From NCBI RefSeq assembly GCF_018138715.1, contig NZ_JAGSHX010000006.1, positions 2,914,001-2,978,000 of the forward strand: a stretch of DNA of 64,000 nucleotides. Reading direction: 5' to 3'. The translations under genes and the position numbers were made by a program. The stretch comes from Streptomyces asiaticus. Lineage in GTDB: Bacteria > Actinomycetota > Actinomycetes > Streptomycetales > Streptomycetaceae. Shown here in pieces: positions 47,428-56,361 of the stretch. A model generated the notes under the pieces. The model searched no databases, had not been told where the DNA came from, and saw nothing but the letters and a program-made list of their open reading frames with translations. The number at the start of each line of letters is the position of its first letter. Within the stretch, counting starts at the first letter, position 1.

Positions 47428-48366
47428 ATGAGCCATCAGCAGCCGCCGCCGCAGCCCGGCCCCTATGGGGGCCAGCCGGGGCCGTACGGCGCCGGCCAGC
47501 CTCCCGTGCCCAATCCGTACGCGCAGACGCCGGGCTACGGACAGCCGCAGCAGGGTGGCTACGGCCAGCCGGGCCCGTACGGCGGGTCCGGCGGCGGCTA
47601 TGGCCATCCTCAGCCCGCGAACCCCTACGGCCAGCCGCCGCAGCCTCCGCAGCCGGGCCCCGTGCCCCAGCAGGGCCCGGGCCACTACGGCGGGCCCCAG
47701 ACGCCGCCGCCCCCGGGGCCGGCGGCCGGTGGCAACAGTAAGGGCAGGAAGGTGGGTCTCGCGGTCGGCGCGGTGGTGGTCGTGGCGGCGCTGGGGGCGG
47801 GGGCGTTCGCGGTGTTCGGCGGCGGCAGCGGCGGCCCGTACAAGCTGACCACGCCCGAGACCGTGGCCTCGGACTACGAGCGCCAGGGCTCGGGCACGGA
47901 CGACAGCGATCTGTCCGCGGCGGGCCGGAAGGACCTCCAGCAGGTGCCGGTCGTCAAGGACCCGCACCTGGTGGCGGCCGACTACCAGACCTCCGGTAAG
48001 GAGATGCTGAAGTTCACCGGCGTCTGGGGCGAGGTGACCGACCCGGAGCGGGGCGCGGACCTCGCGCTGGCGGTCATCGTCAAGACGCTCCAGGACAACG
48101 GCACCGCGCAGGCCAAGGGCAGCCCCCAGACGTTCTCCCCGGACGGTTTCGACGGGGACGTCCTGAAGTGCCAGTCCATGAAGTTCACCTCGGATCAGGG
48201 ATCCATGGAGGCCCCCGCGTGCGTCTGGGGCGACAAGGACACCCTGGGCGTCACGGTCATGGCGGATCCGGCGGCCGCGGTGCTCGGTGGGGGCATGTCC
48301 CTTGAGGACGCCGCCGGCATCACGGCCAAGGTGCGCAAGGACGCGCGCGTCGAGGTCGAGGGCTAA
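47428..48366 (+). CDS. Pro/Gly/Tyr-rich membrane-anchored protein, paralogue 1
   Basis: A 312-residue protein. A cytoplasmic tail of PGPYGGQP-type repeats (residues 1-100) leads to one transmembrane helix (about 108-128, [20 protein letters not shown]) and an extracytoplasmic domain. That domain shares motifs with the next two genes: YKLTTPETVASDY, FTGVWGEVTDPE, a CxxM...ACVWGD pair of cysteines, and MSLEDAAGITAKVRKDARV. Start ATG at 47428 with AAGGAGAGGC upstream. Function unknown; no known family recognised beyond this Streptomyces layout. Confidence 0.75.
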   Translation: MSHQQPPPQPGPYGGQPGPYGAGQPPVPNPYAQTPGYGQPQQGGYGQPGPYGGSGGGYGHPQPANPYGQPPQPPQPGPVPQQGPGHYGGPQTPPPPGPAAGGNSKGRKVGLAVGAVVVVAALGAGAFAVFGGGSGGPYKLTTPETVASDYERQGSGTDDSDLSAAGRKDLQQVPVVKDPHLVAADYQTSGKEMLKFTGVWGEVTDPERGADLALAVIVKTLQDNGTAQAKGSPQTFSPDGFDGDVLKCQSMKFTSDQGSMEAPACVWGDKDTLGVTVMADPAAAVLGGGMSLEDAAGITAKVRKDARVEVEG

Positions 48367-48419
48367 CCCGCGGCCGGCGCGGGGCAACACAACAGCACGA
48401 TTTCTAACGAGGGATACAG

Positions 48420-49412
48420 ATGAGCTACAACCAGCCGGGCCCCTACGGCCAGCAGCCCCAACAGCCGGGTCCCTACGGACAGGGTGGAGCGGCCGGCCAG
48501 CCCGGCTACGGTTACCCGCAGCAGCCGGGTCAGCCGGGTCCCTACGGACAGCCGCAGCAGCCGCCCCAGCCCGGCTACGGCTATCCCGGGCAGCCGCAGG
48601 GCCAGCCGGGCCCCTACGGCCAGCAGCCGAACCCGTACGCCCAGCAGCAGCCGTACGGCCAGCCGGGCATGCCGGGGCCGTACCAGCCGGGCCCGGGTCA
48701 GGGCGGCGGCAACAAGAAGGGCCTGGCGATCGCGATCGGCGCGGTGGTCGTGGTGGCCGCGGTCGTCGGCGGTGTCCTGATGTTCAAGGGCGGGGACGAC
48801 AGCGGTGGCGGCGGCGGTAAGGTCGCCGACGACGGCAAGCGGTACAAGCTCACCACCCCCGCGACGGTGGCCGGCGACTACACCAAGAGCTCCTCCGGCG
48901 GCGGCGGGCTCACCTCCTCGGACGCGGACGACTTCGAGAAGTTCGGCGTCACCAACCCCAAGACCGAGAGCGCGGAGTACAAGTCCGGCGAGGGCATGAG
49001 CGCCAAGCAGCTCCAGCTCAACGGCGTCTGGGGCGAGGTGAAGGACCCCGAGGCGGTCGTCGACGGCGCCTTCTCGAAGATCGCGCAAGAGGCCGAGAAG
49101 GACCCCTCCACCAGCAATGGGATGAAGGCCGAGCTCGTGGGCAGCCCGGAGACGGTGACGCCCAGCGGCTTCGAGAACGCCGTGATGAAGTGCCAGAACA
49201 CCAAGTTCACCCCGACCGGGGACTCCGGCTCCAGCGGCATACCCACCAAGGGCTTCTCGATCCCGATCTGCATGTGGGGTGACAACAGCACGGTGGCCTA
49301 TGTGGTCGTCTCCGACGCGGCCGCGGCGCTGTCCGGCAAGAGCATGTCGCTCGACGAGGCCGGTGAGATCACCGCGAAGGTCCGCAACGACGCGCGCGTG
49401 GAGATCAAGTAG
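48420..49412 (+). CDS. Pro/Gly/Tyr-rich membrane-anchored protein, paralogue 2
   Basis: A 330-residue protein of the same design: PGPYGQQP repeats (1-95), one helix (about 99-122, LAIAIGAVVVVAAVVGGVLMF) and an outer domain with YKLTTPATVAGDYTK, LNGVWGEVKDPE, KCQNTKF...ICMWGD and MSLDEAGEITAKVRNDARV. It is the closest relative of paralogue 1 and begins 53 bp after it, behind GAGGGATACAG. Confidence 0.75.
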   Translation: MSYNQPGPYGQQPQQPGPYGQGGAAGQPGYGYPQQPGQPGPYGQPQQPPQPGYGYPGQPQGQPGPYGQQPNPYAQQQPYGQPGMPGPYQPGPGQGGGNKKGLAIAIGAVVVVAAVVGGVLMFKGGDDSGGGGGKVADDGKRYKLTTPATVAGDYTKSSSGGGGLTSSDADDFEKFGVTNPKTESAEYKSGEGMSAKQLQLNGVWGEVKDPEAVVDGAFSKIAQEAEKDPSTSNGMKAELVGSPETVTPSGFENAVMKCQNTKFTPTGDSGSSGIPTKGFSIPICMWGDNSTVAYVVVSDAAAALSGKSMSLDEAGEITAKVRNDARVEIK

Positions 49413-49470
49413 CCGAGCGGGCCGCGCAGTTCACAGGCCACAGCCGATCCGGAGGGGGACCCCCACAGCC

Positions 49471-50310
49471 ATGAGCCACAACCAGCCACCGCCGCCGGGG
49501 CCCTACGGCGGCGGACCCGGCCCGTACGGGGGCGCGCAGCCCCCTCCGTACGGCGGGGGGCAGCAGCGGCCCGCGGAGCCCAACCCGTACGCGCAGCCGC
49601 AGGGGTACGGCTATCCGCAGGCGCAGCCCCCGCAGGGCTACGGCTACCCGCAGCAGGCGGGTCCCTACGGCCAGCCGCCCTACCCCGCGCCGCCCGCGGC
49701 CGGCGGGGGCGGCAACCGCACCAAGATCATCGCGGTGACGGTGGCCGGGCTCGTGGTGGTGGGCGCGATCGTCACCGGCGCCGTGGTGCTGACCGGCGGC
49801 GACGACCCGAAGGCGATGAAGCTGGTCACCCCCAAGACGCTCGCCGACGGCAGCTACACGCTGGACAAGGGCACGGACGACCTCGACAACGAGGGCACCA
49901 GCGTGCAGGGCAGCATGCCCGAGGGCGCGACCTCGGTCCTGGCCCAGTACAAGCGGTCGGACGACGACAATTCGGGGCTGGCCTTCTCCGGTATGTACGG
50001 CGACATCAGCGACCCGGACACGGTCCGCGACGAGATGTTCAAGGGCTTCGCGGGCGGCGACGGCTCCCCCACGGTGGAACGGAAGCGCAAGCGGTTCCAG
50101 CCGAAGGGCGCTGACGGCCCGTCGGTGGAGTGCGAGGTGGTCAAGCTCTACGACCGGATCTACGCCCCGGCCTGCGTCTGGGCGGAGGAGACGGACGCGG
50201 CGATGGTGCTCGACGTCAACGCGGAGAACACCGCGGCGTCCGACGCCGACATGGAGTCCTTCGCCAAGGTGACCGCGGGCATCTACCAGGACACCCGCAA
50301 GCCCGCCTGA
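49471..50310 (+). CDS. Pro/Gly/Tyr-rich membrane-anchored protein, paralogue 3
   Basis: A 279-residue, more divergent member: PGPYGGGPGPYGGA repeats, one helix (about 85-108, IIAVTVAGLVVVGAIVTGAVVL), and an outer domain with MKLVTPKTLADGSYT, FSGMYGDISDPD, VECEVVKL and ACVWAEETD. The two Cys positions are kept. Start ATG at 49471 with GGAGGGGG upstream. Last of the three tandem genes. Confidence 0.75.
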   Translation: MSHNQPPPPGPYGGGPGPYGGAQPPPYGGGQQRPAEPNPYAQPQGYGYPQAQPPQGYGYPQQAGPYGQPPYPAPPAAGGGGNRTKIIAVTVAGLVVVGAIVTGAVVLTGGDDPKAMKLVTPKTLADGSYTLDKGTDDLDNEGTSVQGSMPEGATSVLAQYKRSDDDNSGLAFSGMYGDISDPDTVRDEMFKGFAGGDGSPTVERKRKRFQPKGADGPSVECEVVKLYDRIYAPACVWAEETDAAMVLDVNAENTAASDADMESFAKVTAGIYQDTRKPA

Positions 50311-50344
50311 ACCGCCCGTAAAGCGGCCACAGGGCGCGTACCAC

Positions 50345-50380
50345 ACGAAGAGGGCCCCGGGAGACCGGGGCCCTCTTCGT
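50345..50380. terminator. Bidirectional terminator
   Basis: ACGAAGAGGGCCCCGG (50345-50360) pairs perfectly with CCGGGGCCCTCTTCGT (50365-50380), loop GAGA. It separates the convergent paralogue cluster and clpX. Confidence 0.85.
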
Positions 50381-50416
50381 ACGCCCTCAGCGGGGCGGCT
50401 GCGCGTGCGGGCGCGG

Positions 50417-51703
50417 CTACGCGCTCTTCTCGTGCCGCTCGCCCGGCTCGGTGCCGCGGGTGCGGGGCACCAGCGTGGGGTTCACATTGGAGTGCACGAC
50501 GTCCTCGGTGATGACGACGCGGGCCACATCCTTGCGGGAGGGCACCTCGTACATCGCCGACATCAGCACCTCCTCGATGATCGCGCGCAGGCCCCGGGCC
50601 CCGGTGCCGCGCAGGATCGCCTGGTCGGCGATGGCCTCCAGGGCCGGGCGGTCGAAGTCCAGCTCCACCCCGTCGAGTTCGAACAGCCGCTGGTACTGCT
50701 TCACCAGGGCGTTCCGCGGCTCGACGAGGATTTGCAGCAGCGCCTCGCGGTCGAGGTTGTGGACGGAGGTGATGACCGGGAGACGGCCGATGAATTCCGG
50801 GATCATTCCGAACTTCACCAGGTCCTCGGGCATGACCTCCTGGAACTGGTCGCTCGCCTCGATCTCGCGCTTGGAGCGGATCGTGGCGCCGAACCCGATG
50901 CCCTTGGCGCCCGCCCGCGCCTCGATGATCTTCTCCAGACCGGCGAAGGCACCGCCCACGATGAACAGCACATTCGTGGTGTCGATCTGGATGAACTCCT
51001 GGTGCGGGTGTTTCCGGCCGCCCTGCGGCGGCACCGACGCCGTGGTCCCTTCCAGGATCTTCAGCAGCGCCTGCTGAACGCCCTCGCCGGACACATCGCG
51101 GGTGATCGAGGGGTTCTCGCTCTTGCGGGCCACCTTGTCGATCTCGTCGATGTAGATGATGCCCGTCTCGGCCTTCTTGACGTCGTAGTCGGCGGCCTGG
51201 ATCAGCTTGAGGAGGATGTTCTCCACGTCCTCGCCGACATAGCCCGCCTCGGTGAGCGCGGTGGCGTCGGCGATGGCGAAGGGCACGTTGAGCATCCGGG
51301 CGAGGGTCTGCGCGAGCAGCGTCTTGCCGGAGCCGGTGGGGCCGAGCAGCAGGATGTTGGACTTGGCCAACTCGATGCCGTCGTCGCGGTTGTGGCCGCC
51401 GTTCTCGCCCGCCTGGACCCGCTTGTAGTGGTTGTAGACGGCGACCGAGAGGGCCTTCTTGGCGGCCTCCTGGCCGACCACATAGCCCTCGAGGAATTCA
51501 TAGATCTCGCGCGGCTTGGGGAGTTCCTCCCAGCGCACTTCGGAGGTCTCGGCGAGCTCCTCCTCGATGATCTCGTTGCAGAGATCGATGCATTCATCGC
51601 AGATGTACACACCCGGGCCCGCGATGAGCTTCTTCACCTGCTTCTGGCTCTTCCCGCAGAACGAGCACTTGAGCAGGTCGCCGCCGTCACCGATGCGTGC
51701 CAC
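50417..51703 (-). CDS. clpX: ATP-dependent Clp protease ATP-binding subunit ClpX
   Basis: A 428-residue AAA+ unfoldase. N-terminal zinc-binding domain (CSFCGKS...CDECIDLC), Walker A GPTGSGKT (about residue 118), Walker [10 protein letters not shown], pore loop GYVGED, and sensor-2 RGTGARGLR. It feeds substrates to the ClpP1P2 peptidase encoded just upstream. Start GTG at 51703. The 182-bp gap to clpP2 contains a strong hairpin. Confidence 0.98.
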   Translation of the reverse strand: MARIGDGGDLLKCSFCGKSQKQVKKLIAGPGVYICDECIDLCNEIIEEELAETSEVRWEELPKPREIYEFLEGYVVGQEAAKKALSVAVYNHYKRVQAGENGGHNRDDGIELAKSNILLLGPTGSGKTLLAQTLARMLNVPFAIADATALTEAGYVGEDVENILLKLIQAADYDVKKAETGIIYIDEIDKVARKSENPSITRDVSGEGVQQALLKILEGTTASVPPQGGRKHPHQEFIQIDTTNVLFIVGGAFAGLEKIIEARAGAKGIGFGATIRSKREIEASDQFQEVMPEDLVKFGMIPEFIGRLPVITSVHNLDREALLQILVEPRNALVKQYQRLFELDGVELDFDRPALEAIADQAILRGTGARGLRAIIEEVLMSAMYEVPSRKDVARVVITEDVVHSNVNPTLVPRTRGTEPGERHEKSA

Positions 51704-51838
51704 GAGGTGCTTCCCCTTCGCCTTGGATCCGCTTTGCTGCGCGGAACCGGGTGCTTGCGCTGCGCTTTCTGCTTCTTTTCCCGTGGGCCGGGGCCCTCAG
51801 CCCTCTATGACGGTACCTTGCCGGGCCCCCGGTTCGGG

Positions 51839-51869
51839 CCCCCCTTGGACCTACTCGGTCCAAGGGGGG
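51839..51869 (-). terminator. Strong hairpin between clpP2 and clpX
   Basis: CCCCCCTTGGACC (51839-51851) and GGTCCAAGGGGGG (51857-51869) form a perfect 13-bp stem with a five-base loop. It starts 17 bp after the clpP2 stop, so it likely ends most clpP1P2 transcripts before clpX. Confidence 0.75.
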
Positions 51870-51885
51870 TGTTTCCACCGAAGAT

Positions 51886-52557
51886 TCAGCCGAGACCGAC
51901 CGAGGTCTTACGGGTGGAGACGATCTGGTCCACAAGACCGTACGCCAGGGACTCCTCGGCCGTGAGGATCTTGTCCCGCTCGATGTCGTCGCGGATCTTC
52001 TCGATGGGCGTCGTGGAGTGCTTGGCCAGCATCTCCTCGAGCTGCGAGCGCATCCGCAGGATCTCGTTGGCCGCGATCTCCAGATCGGAGACCTGACCGC
52101 GTCCGGTCTCACTGTACGGCTGGTGGATCAGGATCCGGGCATTGGGCAGGGCCATCCGCTTGCCCGGCGTACCGGCGGCGAGCAGCACGGCCGCGGCGGA
52201 CGCCGCCTGGCCCATGCACACCGTCTGGATGTCGGGCTTGACGAACTGCATCGTGTCGTAGATGGCGGTCAGCGCGGTGAACGAGCCGCCGGGAGAGTTG
52301 ATGTAGACCGAAATGTCGCGGTCCGGGTCCATCGACTCCAGGCACAGCAGCTGCGCCATGACGTCGTTGGCCGAGGCGTCGTCGATCTGGACGCCCAGGA
52401 AGATCACGCGCTCTTCGAAGAGCTTGGCGTACGGGTCGTACTCGCGGATGCCCTGAGAGGTGCGCTCGACGAAGCGCGGAACGACATAGCGGGATTCGGC
52501 CATCGGGCCGGTGTACAGGCCGCTGCCGGGGAAGTTGCTCATCTGGGTCTTCACCAT
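51886..52557 (-). CDS. clpP2: ATP-dependent Clp protease proteolytic subunit ClpP2
   Basis: A 223-residue serine peptidase: catalytic Ser in [11 protein letters not shown], His in ILIHQPYSE, Asp in RDDIERDK. ClpP2 forms the mixed ClpP1-ClpP2 tetradecamer of actinobacteria. The N-terminus ([29 protein letters not shown]) is a propeptide. Start at 52557 or at the internal ATG five codons later. Confidence 0.96.
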   Translation of the reverse strand: MVKTQMSNFPGSGLYTGPMAESRYVVPRFVERTSQGIREYDPYAKLFEERVIFLGVQIDDASANDVMAQLLCLESMDPDRDISVYINSPGGSFTALTAIYDTMQFVKPDIQTVCMGQAASAAAVLLAAGTPGKRMALPNARILIHQPYSETGRGQVSDLEIAANEILRMRSQLEEMLAKHSTTPIEKIRDDIERDKILTAEESLAYGLVDQIVSTRKTSVGLG

Positions 52558-52603
52558 CCTGTGGCGATCTGAGGGCTGGAGGTCGGCTACGGGACGGCGG
52601 GCC

Positions 52604-53218
52604 TCAGGCCCCGGTGCCGCCCCCGCCCGGAACGCTGGAGGCGGACGTCATGACGTCGTCGACCAAGCCGTACGCCTTGGCCTCGTCGGCGGAGAACCAG
52701 CGGTCGCGGTCGGAGTCACGGACGATCTGCTCAACGGTCTGGCCGGTGTGGAAGGCGGTCAGCTCGGCCATGCGCTTCTTGGTGTGCAGCAGCCGCTCGG
52801 CATGGATCTTGATGTCCGAGGCGGAACCCGCCAGACCCGCGGAGGGCTGGTGGATCAGGATCTCGGCGTTGGGGAGCGCGAAACGCTTGCCCGGGGTCCC
52901 CGCGCTCAGCAGGAACTGACCCATGGAGGCGGCGAGGCCCATCGCGATGGTGACCACGTCGTTCTGGATGTACTGCATGGTGTCGTAGATCGCCATGCCC
53001 GCCGAGATCGAGCCGCCCGGGGAGTTGATGTAGAGGTAAATGTCCTTTTCCGGATCGGCGGCGAGCAGGAGCAGCTGAGCCGTGATCTTGTTGGCGATGT
53101 CGTCGTCGACCGGCTGGCCGAGGAAGATGATCCGCTCGCCGAGCAGCCGGTTGTAGACCTGGTCGCCGAGGCCACCGACGGTCGGCTCGCCGGCGGCGGA
53201 AGGCATCGTATTCGTCAC
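52604..53218 (-). CDS. clpP1: ATP-dependent Clp protease proteolytic subunit ClpP1
   Basis: A 204-residue ClpP: Ser in [11 protein letters not shown], His in ILIHQPSAG, Asp in RDSDRDRW. Start GTG at 53218 ([16 protein letters not shown]) with AGGTGG 4 bp upstream; an in-frame ATG at 53206 is an alternative. It is first in the clpP1-clpP2 operon, 46 bp before clpP2, and a ClgR-like box lies in its upstream region. Confidence 0.96.
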   Translation of the reverse strand: MTNTMPSAAGEPTVGGLGDQVYNRLLGERIIFLGQPVDDDIANKITAQLLLLAADPEKDIYLYINSPGGSISAGMAIYDTMQYIQNDVVTIAMGLAASMGQFLLSAGTPGKRFALPNAEILIHQPSAGLAGSASDIKIHAERLLHTKKRMAELTAFHTGQTVEQIVRDSDRDRWFSADEAKAYGLVDDVMTSASSVPGGGGTGA

Positions 53219-53384
53219 GTATCCACCTGCTCGTCTCTGACGGCTGACTGGCCGTCTCAGCGTCTTCTTCTGGGGTGTGGGGACCTGGCCGCCGATGTGG
53301 CCGGCGGGCTCGCGAGACTCCCCTGCCCTCGTATCTACGGACCCTAACGCGCTGGTCGGCGGGCGCCATCCCGCATCAGGAACT

Positions 53385-53401
53385 GTTCGCTCTGAGCGCA
53401 T
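53385..53401 (-). promoter_or_regulatory. Candidate ClgR operator upstream of clpP1
   Basis: GTTCGCTCTGAGCGCAT contains CGC-N5-GCG, matching the GTTCGC-type box of the Clp regulator ClgR (established in Streptomyces and Corynebacterium). It is 167 bp before the clpP1 start. A TAGGGT -10-like hexamer lies between them at 53341-53346 (minus strand), so the site would sit near -60. Confidence 0.5.
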
Positions 53402-53430
53402 GTCCCGGCGCCGGACCGGCGTCGCGGAAC

Positions 53431-53472
53431 ACGAACGGGCCCGGACGCGCGCAGACGTTCGGGCCCGTTCGT
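53431..53472 (-). terminator. Terminator of tig
   Basis: ACGAACGGGCCCG (53431-53443) pairs perfectly with CGGGCCCGTTCGT (53460-53472), with a small inner stem. It follows the tig stop by 23 bp and precedes the clpP1 promoter. Confidence 0.8.
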
Positions 53473-53495
53473 ACGGGCTGTGGAGCGGACCGGGA

Positions 53496-54932
53496 TCAGC
53501 TCTCGGCCTTGTCCTGCTTCTCCTCGGACTCCGCGGGCGCCTCGGCGGCCTCCGCCTCGGCCGCGGCGGGCTCCTCGGCGGTCTCGGAGGTGGCCTCGAC
53601 CGTCTCGCCGGTCTCGTCCTCCTCGTCGTCCAGGTCGACGGTCTCGCCCTTGTCGTCGACGACCTTGGCGGCCTCGACCACCACGGCCAGCGCCTTGCCG
53701 CGGGCGACCTCGCCGACGAGCATCGGCACCTGGCCGCCCTCGACGACGGCCTGGGCGAACTGGTCCGGGCTCATGCCGGAGGACTGCGCACGGCGCATGA
53801 GGTGCTCGGTGAGCTCCTCCTGGCCGACGGACAGCTGCTCCTTGTTGACCAGCTCGTCGAGGACGAACTGGGTCCGGATGCCCTTCTCGGCCTGCTCCTT
53901 GAGCTCGGCGTCGAACTCCTCGGCGGTCTTGTCCTGCATCTGGAGGTACGACTCCAGGTTGAGGCCCATCTGGCCGAGCTGGTGGTGCTCGAGGTTGTGC
54001 TTACGAGTGTTGATCTCGTCCTGGAGGAGCTTCTCCGGGATCGGCACCTCGACCAGCTCCAGCAGGGCGTCCAGCACCTTCTCCTGGGCCTGGGTGGCCT
54101 GCTCGAACTTCTTCGACCGCTCCAGGCGCTTACGGCTGTCGGCGCGCAGCTCCTCGAGGGTGTCGAACTCGCTGGCCAGCTGGGCGAAGTCGTCGTCGAG
54201 CTCGGGCAGCTCACGGGCCTTGACCTCGGAGACCTTGACCGAGACCTCGGCCTCCTTGCCCTGGGCGGAGCCGCCCTTGAGCTCGGAGGTGAAGGTGGCC
54301 TCGCCACCCGCCTCCAGGCCGGTCACGGCCTCGTCGATGCCGTCCAGCAGCTCGCCCGAGCCGATGGTGTAGGTGACGCCGGTGGCGACACCGTCCTCCA
54401 GGACCTCGCCGTCGACCTTGGCCTCGAGGTCGATCACGACGATGTCGCCCTCGGCGGCGGCGCGCTCCACCGGGCTGGTGGTGGCGAAGCGCTCCCGCAG
54501 CTGCTCGACGGACTTGTCGATGTCCTCGTCCGAGACCTCGACGGCGTCGACGGTGACCTCGATGCCGGAGTAGTCCGGGATCTCGATCGCCGGGCGGATG
54601 TCCACCTCGGCGGTGAAGGTCAGCAGCTCGTTGTCCTTGAGCTCGGTGATGTCGACCTCGGGCTGGCCGAGCGGGTTCAGCTCACCCTCGTTGACCGCGT
54701 CGGTGTAGAACTTCGGGAGCGCCTCGTTGACGGCCTCTTCCAGCACGGCGCCACGACCGAACCGCTGGTCGATGATGCGGGCCGGGATCTTGCCCTTGCG
54801 GAACCCAGGCACCGTGACCTGCTGGTTGATCTTCTTGTACGCCGCGTCGAGGCTGGGCTTGAGCTCCTCGAAGGGCACCTCGACAGTGAGCCGAACCCGG
54901 GTCGGGTTCAGGTTCTCCACGGCGCTCTTCAC
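53496..54932 (-). CDS. tig: Trigger factor
   Basis: A 478-residue ribosome-associated chaperone and peptidyl-prolyl isomerase. N-terminal ribosome-binding domain with the signature GFRKGKIP (about residues 43-50), FKBP-type domain ([15 protein letters not shown] to SELKGG), and a helical C-terminal domain. The last 50 residues are an Ala/Glu-rich acidic tail that extends beyond the usual about 430 residues. It is directly upstream of clpP1P2, the common bacterial order. Confidence 0.97.
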   Translation of the reverse strand: MKSAVENLNPTRVRLTVEVPFEELKPSLDAAYKKINQQVTVPGFRKGKIPARIIDQRFGRGAVLEEAVNEALPKFYTDAVNEGELNPLGQPEVDITELKDNELLTFTAEVDIRPAIEIPDYSGIEVTVDAVEVSDEDIDKSVEQLRERFATTSPVERAAAEGDIVVIDLEAKVDGEVLEDGVATGVTYTIGSGELLDGIDEAVTGLEAGGEATFTSELKGGSAQGKEAEVSVKVSEVKARELPELDDDFAQLASEFDTLEELRADSRKRLERSKKFEQATQAQEKVLDALLELVEVPIPEKLLQDEINTRKHNLEHHQLGQMGLNLESYLQMQDKTAEEFDAELKEQAEKGIRTQFVLDELVNKEQLSVGQEELTEHLMRRAQSSGMSPDQFAQAVVEGGQVPMLVGEVARGKALAVVVEAAKVVDDKGETVDLDDEEDETGETVEATSETAEEPAAAEAEAAEAPAESEEKQDKAES

Positions 54933-55090
54933 GGTTCGGTCTCCTTGGGGGCTGACGTGTGGTGTTCAGCTGCGGTGCGCTGTCGCGTCGCAGCGGATTC
55001 GCGTCCGGTGAAAAAGACACAGACACGCAGCTTGCATAGTAACCGCAAGCATGACGGGCCCCACAACGCGATCTTGACGCCTGTGGATGG

Positions 55091-55164
55091 TCGGGGTGGC
55101 CGGATTCGAACCGACGACCTTCCGCTCCCAAAGCGGACGCGCTACCAAGCTGCGCCACACCCCG
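55091..55164 (-). tRNA. tRNA-Pro (anticodon TGG)
   Basis: 74 nt: acceptor CGGGGTG/CACCCCG with the C1:G72 pair typical of proline tRNAs, anticodon stem CCGCT/AGCGG around loop TTGGGAG-like sequence with anticodon TGG, and T-loop GTTCGAATC. Discriminator A73; CCA not encoded. Confidence 0.92.
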
Positions 55165-55343
55165 TCGGTGCGACACGTAGGGTACATGCCCGCGGACGCC
55201 CCGGCTGCCGGTTATTCGACTGGTGGGCAAGGGTGTGCGGGGAACGGTCGGGAACCGCTACGATGCATGCCGTGCCGCGAACCAGGTGATCATGCCTGGG
55301 CGGAGGTGTCCGGGAGACCGGTGCATCCGTGCACGCGGCGTGT

Positions 55344-55417
55344 GCGGGCGTAGCTCAATGGTAGAGCCCCAGTCTTCCAAACTGGCTACGCGGGTTCGAT
55401 TCCCGTCGCCCGCTCCA
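55344..55417 (+). tRNA. tRNA-Gly (anticodon TCC)
   Basis: 71 nt plus an encoded CCA: acceptor GCGGGCG/CGCCCGC, anticodon stem CCAGT/ACTGG around CTTCCAA (anticodon TCC), T-loop GTTCGATTC and discriminator T73, as usual for glycine. It is on the opposite strand to tRNA-Pro. Confidence 0.93.
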
Positions 55418-55424
55418 CGGCTTT

Positions 55425-55459
55425 CGGCCCGGCCCGGGGAGTTCCCCGGAGCCGGGCCG
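55425..55459 (+). terminator. Terminator of tRNA-Gly
   Basis: CGGCCCGGCCCGGGGA pairs with TCCCCGG-A-GCCGGGCCG, one bulge, two-base loop, 8 bp after the CCA, followed by TTCGCGTTT. Confidence 0.75.
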
Positions 55460-55550
55460 TTCGCGTTTGCGCACACTCGCACGCGTTCGGGCACCCGCTC
55501 CCCGGGACGCGGGGGCGGATGCCTTGGGAGTCGATGCCAGGGGTCGGCGA

Positions 55551-55745
55551 TCAGGGGTTGATGTCGGCGATGGCCTGGGCGGCCGAGTCGAGGAACTTCT
55601 GGATGTCCGGCGCGACATTGGACGAGGCGAGCAGGAACCCGAAGAGGATCGCGACCAGGGCCGGCCCCCACTTGACCCGGCCATTGCGGATCATGAACAC
55701 CAGGATGATGCCCACCAGCAGTACCAATGACAGGGAAATGGCCAC
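55551..55745 (-). CDS. Small membrane protein
   Basis: A 64-residue protein with two hydrophobic segments (AISLSLVLLVGIILVFMI and GPALVAILFGFLLASSNV) and a soluble end (IQKFLDSAAQAIADINP). Start GTG at 55745 behind GGGTGGG; the frame continues to 55769. Likely a small membrane helper; function unknown. Confidence 0.6.
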   Translation of the reverse strand: MAISLSLVLLVGIILVFMIRNGRVKWGPALVAILFGFLLASSNVAPDIQKFLDSAAQAIADINP

Positions 55746-56361
55746 AACATCCCACCCTCGGTCGCACACGTCTCACAGGCCCCGGAAGCACGCGACCCCG
55801 CACACCCCCGCAGCCACCATCGTGCCATCAACTCCCGCCGCTCAGCAGTGGGGTGGAGCGATAAACGGTCACATGTGCACATGGCACCCACCCCTCCGGT
55901 ACCCGTCCGGTAAGCGTTCATTCAAAGGGTTATGGGTGACACTCCCCACAACTCGGCGAACCGCCCGAGCGGTGAATTCCGATCACCCCGGAGGATCTCG
56001 GGCAGGAATTCGGAATTCACTCGGCGGTCACTCGACAGGGTGACAAAACATCAATGAATCAGACATTCCGCCAGAGCCTCCTGCGGGGCATATGCCCCAA
56101 TTAAGCGGGATGAAAGCCGCCAGAACGGACAGTCTGCGCCCGGATATCGAATGATCGCATCGCTTTGTCGACTCCTCGGTCGACTTACCGGGAGCGACTA
56201 TCGGCCGCGCCGCGAAGACTATGAACGGAAAGCAAACTGAACGAGGTTTTACGCAATACAGGTTTCAGCGCTATCGTGCCTCAGATGTTTCACGCTGCCA
56301 TGACTCCCCCACGCGCAGTGAGGTCCCGGGTGGTCTCCCCCAGTTCCTGGTGGGAGGGCCT
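55746..56361. other. AT-richer intergenic region before the acyltransferase
   Basis: About 600 bp without a convincing gene, notably less GC-rich than the rest (for example 56040-56140 and 56215-56270). It contains the inverted repeat GAATTCC...GGAATTC (about 55970-56020) and, at 56335-56358, a copy of the dispersed CTCCCCCAG hairpin. A short ATG frame starts at 56221 but is simply the in-frame upstream extension of the acyltransferase. Confidence 0.6.
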
